DNA from: Methanohalophilus euhalobius
Lineage (GTDB): Archaea; Halobacteriota; Methanosarcinia; Methanosarcinales; Methanosarcinaceae
Length of the DNA: 50,553 nucleotides
Reading direction: 5' to 3'
Assembly: GCF_900215215.1 (NCBI RefSeq)
Contig: NZ_OBDR01000013.1
Span: forward strand, 1 to 50,553
Shown one piece after another: positions 44,776 through 50,553 of this stretch (position 1 is its first letter; each line of letters opens with the position of its first letter). The translations under genes were made by a program, and so were the position numbers. The notes under the pieces were generated by a model. The model saw nothing but the letters and a program-made list of their open reading frames with translations. It searched no databases and was not told the DNA's origin.

Positions 44776-47532
44776 TCAGAAATCAAGAAGGGAACTCTGG
44801 TTGCCGCTTTCTGGAAGTTTTTCCTTTTCAGGTTCCCTTACTTCGGCATTCATCTGACATCCTTTGTCAGCAGGTTTGGATTTTGCAAAATCAAAAAGCC
44901 CTTTTTGCCTGGAGTCATGATCCAGGGTTGCCATATTCACACCGAATACTGAAAGGATACGTTCCACCGGCGGAAGGAGCTGTTTCTGTATATAGTAATC
45001 AACATCCAGAGCTAGGTTGTGCTGCCTGACATACTCAGGGTCTTCCGCACGATTTACAAAAAGATCCTTCCCCGCAACTATCACAAAGGGAATCCTCTCT
45101 CCGATGGAAGGACGCATTCCGGTACGCCGCTCTATTTTCTCCACCACGGTGAGATGGGGTTGCTTGTTCTTGTAACTGGAAGGACTCTTGGAAAATGTCT
45201 TTGTCAGCACCAGGTCATCAATAATACCAGAGTCACGGGAGACATCCAGATTGCGTACCCTGTCCACAGTAGTTTTCACATGTTCCACTGCCTTTTCGAC
45301 ATTACCTTCTTTCAGGACATATTCCAGTACCTGGTTTAACATATTGGATGTAAGCTCACACCAGTCACGCCTGACGGTTTCCAGGCCCTTGACCTTGATT
45401 TTATCCTCCCAGCCATCCCCCACAGGTTCAAAAAGCCATTGTGCATAGCGTTTCTTCGCTACAAGCAGGACACGCCTGGCAGTGGCTTCGAACTCCAGTT
45501 CCATGGGATCCGGCAGGGATGCGGTTACCAAGGAAGCAACTTTGCTGCCAACCCGGGCAGATTCCTCAAGGGTTAGGTCATCAGGAGACATTTCCCTGTT
45601 ATCCCTGTCCATGCAATGCACAAAAACACTGTCCGTATCTCCGTAAACAATGGAAAGGTTAACTTTTTTGTCATCAGGTCTAATCTCGCCTGCTTCATCC
45701 CTGAAATAGACCTCGTCATTCCTGAGAATCACACTGCCTATCTGGCTGCAGACAATCTCCTCTGTGCGGGCGATATTTTCTCTGCCAATACTTGTTACTG
45801 AACCGGCCATTCCCAGACTGTACAGACGAGCCCGGGCATAACCGGAATATCCATAAAAACTGTTGAGCAGGATTTTCAGGGCAAGCTGGGTGGCATCAAG
45901 AACACGGTGTTGATTTTCATCCCGGGTCTTTTTCATTATTTGCTTGGTCTCACTGCGCCTTCTCAAAAGTTCCTCGAGTACCGAGGGTACGATGCCTTTG
46001 TATAGATGGGGTTTGACAAATTTATCCCCGGTAGGAGAGACTATAAGGTCATCTGCTTGTAAATTGGTGTTTTCCACAACGGTAGTATAGCAGAGATTGT
46101 GGGCCATTATAATGGTGGGATAAAGTGACTTATAATCCAGCACAAGAACATTTTCATGTAACCCCTTATGAGGCTCAAGAACTGCACCTCCTTTAAGATT
46201 CTCATTCAGCTTCCTTCTTTGCTGGGATGTATGTTCATCGGGTTTGGATGACATGACCCTGTTCTGCTTGCCATATTCACTCAGGAGCAACTGTTCGACC
46301 ATATTGGTCTGGCCACCGCTTATAACGTCCTGAAGCAGAGTGCCGCTTACCTGGGATACCGCTATATGTTTATCGAGTAATTTTAGTTGCAGGAGCAGCT
46401 CCAGGGCAAGCTCGGAGTCACGTCTGGCGTAATTAATGAATTCATAGAGTTTGGTGCCATCATCTTCCCAATATTCTTCCATGTCCTGAGGGGAAACATC
46501 CAGTTTTTCCTTGTCGAGCAATTCATGAGAGACATTCCTGAGTGTATAGCGTTTCAGGCTGAATTCCTGCCTGATCAGGGGCAAAACATCGACAACGGCC
46601 CTGCCGGTGATATCAACCATTGTGCGAGTGCCTATTTTCCTGTAACCCAGGCTCCTGCCGTCCCTGCCCACATCGGATTTGATCCTGTGGCCGTTTTTGC
46701 TAAGAATGGATACACGGTCGGTAATATAGGGAATATCAAAATCATTGCTGTTGTAGCCGGTCACTACGTCGGGATCATATTCCCTGAAGATCTCAAAAAA
46801 CCGGGACAACATGGAAGCTTCATCCTGACAGGCTTCCACATCAGTGTCCACGCCATCAGCTGGTTTGGCTATCAGGACTATGGTTTCTTTGCCCTGATAG
46901 GCCGGTGCAAAGGAGATACTGATCATTATCACGGGAGAGGTTTCAGGAGTGGGCATATTGCCATCCACTGGTAAACACTCGATGTCAAAGGCCAGATGTC
47001 TCAGAGGGGCAGGTTCCTTTCTTTCAAATTCTTCCACGTCCTCACTGCTGCAGGTTATATTGCAGAGAGGAAGGTCCTGCAGGGCAGTCTGAGGAGTCAA
47101 CCGCATCCAGCCCATCCCATGCAGGCCCCTGTCAATCAGAAAGCGATTCCTGAATAGGATGTCTGCCTCGTAGATCTCTTTTACAGCAGGCATGGCGGCT
47201 ATATCATCCCTGATCTCCGGCACGTTACCCGGATCATGGGTGATTATCTTTAACATGCGGGTGGGTGTGGTCTGGTAGCCTACCGGTTCAAATCTCTCAA
47301 CCTCATCAATGGCTTTTACCTGCTCGAACTTTTGCTTTATATCAGATGCAACCTGTTCCAGATCTGCATTACAATTTACATAAAAATAAGGTTCAAAGCC
47401 GGGTACCTGACAGCATATACTTTTACCTTCTGAAGAACGCCCAAACAGGCGGATTACAGGAGAGTTGTCCTGTCTGAAGTAGTCGGCATCTATGAGCTGG
47501 AACTCTAATTGATCAGGTAGGTTTGTGGTCAT
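44776..47532 (-). CDS. polB: DNA polymerase, family B
   Basis: A 918-residue archaeal PolB. The 3'-5' exonuclease has FDIECLPVDG, YNSNDFDIPY and YARRDSELAL. The polymerase has DYKSLYPTIIMAHNLC (motif A), KILLNSFYGYSGY (motif B) and YGDTDSVF (motif C). The long C-terminal tail holds two PCNA-binding-like boxes, QKGLFDF (about 876-882) and QSSLLDF at the very end. The start at 47532 is ATG; a GTG 9 nt upstream is possible. Monocistronic, convergent with the dead permease with 1 nt between. Confidence 0.95.
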   Translation of the reverse strand: MTTNLPDQLEFQLIDADYFRQDNSPVIRLFGRSSEGKSICCQVPGFEPYFYVNCNADLEQVASDIKQKFEQVKAIDEVERFEPVGYQTTPTRMLKIITHDPGNVPEIRDDIAAMPAVKEIYEADILFRNRFLIDRGLHGMGWMRLTPQTALQDLPLCNITCSSEDVEEFERKEPAPLRHLAFDIECLPVDGNMPTPETSPVIMISISFAPAYQGKETIVLIAKPADGVDTDVEACQDEASMLSRFFEIFREYDPDVVTGYNSNDFDIPYITDRVSILSKNGHRIKSDVGRDGRSLGYRKIGTRTMVDITGRAVVDVLPLIRQEFSLKRYTLRNVSHELLDKEKLDVSPQDMEEYWEDDGTKLYEFINYARRDSELALELLLQLKLLDKHIAVSQVSGTLLQDVISGGQTNMVEQLLLSEYGKQNRVMSSKPDEHTSQQRRKLNENLKGGAVLEPHKGLHENVLVLDYKSLYPTIIMAHNLCYTTVVENTNLQADDLIVSPTGDKFVKPHLYKGIVPSVLEELLRRRSETKQIMKKTRDENQHRVLDATQLALKILLNSFYGYSGYARARLYSLGMAGSVTSIGRENIARTEEIVCSQIGSVILRNDEVYFRDEAGEIRPDDKKVNLSIVYGDTDSVFVHCMDRDNREMSPDDLTLEESARVGSKVASLVTASLPDPMELEFEATARRVLLVAKKRYAQWLFEPVGDGWEDKIKVKGLETVRRDWCELTSNMLNQVLEYVLKEGNVEKAVEHVKTTVDRVRNLDVSRDSGIIDDLVLTKTFSKSPSSYKNKQPHLTVVEKIERRTGMRPSIGERIPFVIVAGKDLFVNRAEDPEYVRQHNLALDVDYYIQKQLLPPVERILSVFGVNMATLDHDSRQKGLFDFAKSKPADKGCQMNAEVREPEKEKLPESGNQSSLLDF

Positions 47533-47541
47533 GGTTTTCAC

Positions 47542-48232
47542 TGTGAAAGATGATTGATTATGGGTTGCTGTATGAGATTTCTTATTTATAACTTAAACCC
47601 CGTGACATATCTACAAAAGCCAAAGTGTTTGGAATTCATACCAAACAACCCTCACGCAAAATATTTTAGTATGTTGATGCAAAGCCACAATTTAATCCTG
47701 CGATGGAAGACCGCAATCATAGTTGAATATGATTTACTTTTCAGTTGTCTTTGTAACGCTCTTTTTTCTCCTGAATGCAAGTTTTTCAACTTCCTTTACA
47801 TCCAGTCCCGTATCGATGTGCCACCTCGGACTGTAGATTCCATTACCGGGGCTTTGCTATCTTCGTTCATGATTTTTTCCCTTTCATTGTTTGAGTTTAT
47901 GCACTGTGCTGCTATGATTATCCGTACTGCGGTGCCCAACTTCCTAGTTAATGTTAGCAGATTTATCAAAAAAACTAATCAAGTAATAAGCTAAGACAGA
48001 TGCTTAATTATACTCTCAAACCCACTAACATTTTTCGTTTTGCTCTATAAATAGAATCTCATAATTTCAAATGGTGTTGATATCTTAGTCTTGATGGATG
48101 ATAGAATGTGAGCCAAATGATATGTAAGTGGTTATACGATGTGAGAATGAGTCAGAGATCCAAACAACAGATAATTTCTGTGCCTCTAAGTTCTATTTAG
48201 CAAAAAAGGGAACTAAAAATGAGAAAGTAAAG
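47542..48232. other. Gene-poor stretch of 690 nt between polB and the tRNA
   Basis: No intact gene is supported. The plus strand has a 146-codon open frame at 47554-47994, but its composition (many Phe, Ile, Cys) looks like chance. On the minus strand a small broken frame is at 47734-47870. The 48.0-48.2 kb part, the tRNA downstream side, is AT-rich without clear signals. Confidence 0.45.
47734..47870 (-). pseudogene. Possible small frameshifted gene
   Basis: An ATG at 47870 preceded by AAAGGGA encodes MNEDSKAPVMESTV and then ends after 24 codons. A shift of one frame gives PRWHIDTGLDVKEVEKLAFRRKKSVTKTTEK ending at 47734. Both halves look protein-like. A small gene of about 45 residues with one frame break is possible; no family recognised. 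Confidence 0.3.
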
Positions 48233-48342
48233 TGCCCGGAGCGTGACTCGAACACGCGGCCTCCAGATGTCTCAGGAGACATGGGAGCACCCAATCGTTT
48301 ACCCTATGAGTCTGGCGCCCCAACCAACTAGGCTATCCGGGC
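48233..48342 (-). tRNA. tRNA-Met (CAT) elongator with canonical intron
   Basis: Exon 1 is 48342-48305, starting GCCCGGATAGCC and ending CTCATA; exon 2 is 48268-48233, starting ATCTGG. Acceptor GCCCGGA pairs with TCCGGGC, the anticodon stem is CCAGA/TCTGG with loop CTCATAA, and the T arm is GCGTG-TTCGAGT-CACGC. The 36-nt intron after position 37 forms a bulge-helix-bulge: CTCA pairs with TGAG, flanked by 3-nt bulges TAG and ACA. The CCA end is not encoded. The text matches archaeal elongator tRNA-Met rather than initiator. Confidence 0.92.
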
Positions 48343-48412
48343 CTGGTAGCACATACAGAAGGTAAAAGTGATATTAAAAAGTATCGATTAAAATAGCATT
48401 ACCGATTGTAAC

Positions 48413-49132
48413 TTATTCAAATTTCGAAAGGAGATATGTATCAACCCATTGTGGTAGTTCATTTTCATCTTTGATCCAGATCTTTCCATCTATATCTTTT
48501 TCCACAATCAAAACAGAAGTATCATTTGAGTTATCAAATACATATGCTCTTCTGCATAATTTTAATGCATCAAACAAAAAGTTATTTGATCGCTTATATC
48601 TATCTTTTATCTTATGATCAGGGACGTTATGTTGTCCTTTTTGAACACGTTCATTCACTCGTCCCTGGTTGATTGCAATGTCTGATGTACTTACAAAATA
48701 AAGATACAATTTCCAACCTTTTTGTCTGGCCCGTTCCATGAATTCAATTTTAGATTCATGTGAAAATACTGTTTCAAATGAAAACAAGTTGATATCCAGA
48801 TCTATTAGTTTATCTCTAATAAAATCTGCTATCAAAGACCCCATATAGGAATTGTTGATATTATTAATAAGACAATTATTCTCAAATTTGATATCTTTAA
48901 TGTCAATTTTACTTATTGGGAACAGGGTTGAATTTAAAAGATGCTCTTGGAATTCAGATATATCCGTTTGTATTCCAAGATTTTCAAAATTAATAATGTT
49001 TTGAGTATTAAGTTTGTCAGGATCAATATGTAATTGTGGATTTATTAATTTCGGGTCATCTTCAATAAATTGTTGGACCAGGGTGGATTTACCTGATCCA
49101 TTTGGTCCCGCAAATATTCGAATCCGCTTCAT
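48413..49132 (-). CDS. Zeta-toxin-like P-loop kinase
   Basis: A 239-residue protein. Walker A is FAGPNGSGKST, the catalytic region contains HIDPDKLN, and the second half has FSFETVFSHESKIEFMERARQKGW, YLYFVSTSDIAINQGRVNERVQKGQHNVPDHKIKDRYKR, the signature of zeta-toxin/UDP-GlcNAc-kinase-like proteins. Zeta toxins phosphorylate UDP-activated sugars; an archaeal target would differ. Very AT-rich compared with neighbours, suggesting transfer. Its ATG overlaps the stop of the small partner by 4 nt. A toxin role is inferred. Confidence 0.8.
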   Translation of the reverse strand: MKRIRIFAGPNGSGKSTLVQQFIEDDPKLINPQLHIDPDKLNTQNIINFENLGIQTDISEFQEHLLNSTLFPISKIDIKDIKFENNCLINNINNSYMGSLIADFIRDKLIDLDINLFSFETVFSHESKIEFMERARQKGWKLYLYFVSTSDIAINQGRVNERVQKGQHNVPDHKIKDRYKRSNNFLFDALKLCRRAYVFDNSNDTSVLIVEKDIDGKIWIKDENELPQWVDTYLLSKFE

Positions 49133-49416
49133 AGTTTATACATACGTTTTTTGGGGACAACGAATGCGTTTTCTAGTGTTTTGATCACTTCGATTCTACC
49201 ATCCGGATGTTTCCTGACAATAGCATTACCCTGTTGGATTGTAATAGCCCTGCCATTTTTAAGAGCATCATTTGCTGCACGGGTTGTTGCCTTTCGTGCC
49301 ATTTGTTCAATGTGTTCAGATTGTCTGTCATCTGACAGGCTATTACTACATGCTGATGTGCCGATTTGTTCACTGACTTTAGATTGAACATTTGGTGGTT
49401 CGGTTATTTTTGACAT
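49129..49416 (-). CDS. Small partner of the zeta-like kinase (putative antitoxin)
   Basis: A 95-residue protein. A polar N-terminus (SKVSEQIGTSACSNSLSDD) is followed by a helix (EHIEQMARKATTRAANDALKNG) and a compact C-terminal motif (ITIQQGNAIVRKHPDGRIEVIK). It precedes the kinase with a 4-nt overlap, the usual order for antitoxin and toxin. It does not look like the epsilon antitoxin. Confidence 0.6.
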   Translation of the reverse strand: MSKITEPPNVQSKVSEQIGTSACSNSLSDDRQSEHIEQMARKATTRAANDALKNGRAITIQQGNAIVRKHPDGRIEVIKTLENAFVVPKKRMYKL

Positions 49417-49589
49417 GTAAATTCCTCATTGCTCTGGTATATTCTAATATATCGTTGAGCGCTTAAGTAAGTTTGTTTTATTGAGTTTTCTGAAAAATCA
49501 TGTTGTTGATTGAATAAGTTTGTGCCATTTACGCCCTATCCCTAACATGAATCCCAAAATAAAAAAAGAAGATGGGGAAAAACTCCCCA

Positions 49590-50144
49590 TCAGTAACCTG
49601 TGGCCTCTGCAAAGGTAAGCAGCAGGTTGGGATCAGAAGTAGTGCCCCTGACCTGGATTACCATGCTGTCATTGTTCCAGACATAGGCATAACGTGGCAC
49701 GTCCTCGCCGCCCTCGGTCACATGCCAGATGATGCGTGTGGCAAAGTGGTCATTGATGGAGTGCTCGGTGAACCTCTCTCCCTGTGCCATTGGATTAAAT
49801 TCGTTTTTGTAGTCGTTGACCAGGGTTTGGGCAGCCTCCGTGTCAGTGCATTCAATGGCGCTGATTTGCACTTCCACACTATCCCCGTTTTTGTAGATAC
49901 CCTGCGTGGCTTCAACTACCGTATCTTCACTGCCCACACCGTCCAGCACACTTCCAGAGTCCAGCTGGCGCTCACCTATCATCTCAAATCCTGCCGGCAC
50001 TTCATCAAGTGACACTGCATCTGAAACAGACCCGATCTCAGGATTATCGATTTCTTCACCAGTACTGCCTGTATCGGTACATCCCGACACTGCAAGCATT
50101 ATCATTGTAATGGCCAAAAGCAATGCTACTATTCTCATTTTCAT
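49590..50144 (-). CDS. Lipoprotein of unknown function
   Basis: A 184-residue exported protein. The signal peptide MRIVALLLAITMIMLAVSGC carries a lipobox (AVSGC), so it is likely anchored through Cys about 21. The mature part is acidic (GSTGEEIDNPEIGSV) and holds a beta-rich domain ending VIQVRGTTSDPNLLLTFAEATGY. The start at 50144 is chosen over a frame running 48 codons further upstream because the signal peptide begins here. No family recognised. Confidence 0.75.
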   Translation of the reverse strand: MKMRIVALLLAITMIMLAVSGCTDTGSTGEEIDNPEIGSVSDAVSLDEVPAGFEMIGERQLDSGSVLDGVGSEDTVVEATQGIYKNGDSVEVQISAIECTDTEAAQTLVNDYKNEFNPMAQGERFTEHSINDHFATRIIWHVTEGGEDVPRYAYVWNNDSMVIQVRGTTSDPNLLLTFAEATGY

Positions 50145-50298
50145 AAAAGATCCCTTTTCCAAAGTGGATGGATTGTAATTTAGATTCAGATATTTAAAAG
50201 TAATCCGCAATGAGCAGATCAAAAAAAGAATAAAACACAAACCAAAAAAAAGAAAAGAGAAGTAGAAGGGATTAGTCCCTTCTATCATTCAAGTCTGC

Positions 50299-50553
50299 TT
50301 AGTTTCTCCTTACGAGGTAGGCAACTGCCAGAAGTCCAGCGATTGCGAAGACTGCTTCAAATCCAGGGATTCCTGGTTCTTCAGTTTCGTTGGTTGCTGG
50401 TTCCTCAGGCTCGGTTGGCTCGGTTGGCTCGGTTGGCTCGGTTGGCTCGGTTGGCTCGGTTGGCTCAGTTACGTTCTCAGTTTCGTTGTCCTTTGGCTCG
50501 GTTGGCTCGGTTGGCTCGGTTGGCTCGGTTGGCTCAGCTGGTTCTTCGCCTTC
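50299..50553 (-). CDS. C-terminus of a PGF-CTERM surface protein (5' end outside the window)
   Basis: The visible 84 codons contain TEP repeats (two blocks), then NETEEPGIPGFEAVFAIAGLLAVAYLVRRN. PGF followed by a hydrophobic helix and a basic end is the PGF-CTERM sorting signal processed by archaeosortase A, which attaches the protein to the membrane lipid. The TEP-rich stem is a likely glycosylated spacer. The N-terminal domain is beyond 50553. Confidence 0.85.
   Translation of the reverse strand, partial: EGEEPAEPTEPTEPTEPTEPKDNETENVTEPTEPTEPTEPTEPTEPTEPEEPATNETEEPGIPGFEAVFAIAGLLAVAYLVRRN
50408..50470. repeat. 9-nt tandem repeat, block 1 (TEP codons)
   Basis: Six perfect copies of GGCTCGGTT from 50408 to 50461 and a variant GGCTCAGTT to 50470. 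On the minus strand it encodes Thr-Glu-Pro units of the PGF-CTERM stem. The perfect copies suggest recent slippage. Confidence 0.9.
50495..50539. repeat. 9-nt tandem repeat, block 2 (TEP codons)
   Basis: Four perfect copies of GGCTCGGTT from 50495 and one variant. It is the same unit as block 1, separated by a segment coding KDNETENV. Confidence 0.9.

Noticed and set aside
47554-47994. 146-codon plus-strand ORF downstream of polB
   Set aside because: Unusual composition, no binding site, and a better protein-like frame exists on the other strand; likely chance.
50408-50539. CRISPR array
   Set aside because: The repeats are contiguous 9-nt units in a coding frame without spacers; they are a protein repeat.

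Overview
The window is a chromosomal segment of a methanogenic archaeon of the order Methanosarcinales. Direct signs are a methyl-coenzyme M reductase activation component A2 gene, methanogenesis marker 14, MfnB of methanofuran synthesis, archaeal ether-lipid genes (GGGP synthase, UbiA-type DGGGP synthase, a Tes-like radical SAM enzyme), archaeosine synthase ArcS, ribosomal protein L40e, a CetZ/FtsZ-like tubulin, family B DNA polymerase, GatCAB, NrpR, an intron-bearing elongator tRNA-Met and a PGF-CTERM surface protein. The moderate GC content and mildly acidic proteins fit a methylotrophic, moderately halophilic genus such as Methanohalophilus; the genus is an inference.

Layout. 1-5.2 kb (+): a LeuA-family synthase with an apparent frameshift at its start, then TatD, a metallo-beta-lactamase-fold hydrolase and a YgiQ-type radical SAM protein, followed by a response-regulator remnant. 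5.4-7.8 kb (-): a GlcD/GlcF-like 2-hydroxyacid dehydrogenase pair. 7.9-10.5 kb: arcS, a RimI-like acetyltransferase and UPF0058. 10.8-15.8 kb: a dolichol-kinase-like membrane protein, leuD-leuB, the Tes-like enzyme and NrpR. 15.8-25.1 kb is a long minus-strand block: ABC1/AarF kinase, a phasin-like coiled coil, AtwA, GGGP synthase, L40e, gatCAB and a YHS-FrhB fusion. 25.2-33.6 kb: an orphan radical SAM, a small membrane protein, an Mrr-like protein with an overlapping zinc-ribbon gene, thioredoxin-Mmp14, DUF166, a zinc ribbon and tmk, a HisA-like protein divergent from mfnB, and HARP (protein-only RNase P). 33.6-37.2 kb: UbiA and the NAD pathway (nadA-nadX divergent from nadC).

From 37 kb on the DNA is more accessory: two small unrecognised ORFs with a possible broken start, a long gene-poor stretch, a COG1361-type surface protein, CetZ, a decayed ABC ATPase, a PPC-domain protein, an HTH regulator, enolase, a decayed FtsX-type permease, polB, a second gene-poor stretch, tRNA-Met(CAT), a zeta-toxin-like kinase with a small partner, a lipoprotein and the C-terminus of a PGF-CTERM protein with TEP repeats.

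Connections. Several genes serve isoprenoid ether lipids (GGGPS, DGGGPS, Tes-like, perhaps the dolichol-kinase-like protein). AtwA, Mmp14 and MfnB serve methanogenesis. NadA-NadX-NadC form a complete route from aspartate to nicotinate mononucleotide. LeuA-type, LeuD and LeuB act in a 2-oxoacid elongation pathway, although no large dehydratase subunit is present. No CRISPR array, insertion sequence with an intact transposase, or clearly novel multigene system was seen. The most unusual items are the YHS-FrhB fusion beside an orphan radical SAM gene, the trx-mmp14 and HisA-like/mfnB linkages, the zeta-toxin module beside the tRNA, and several broken genes.
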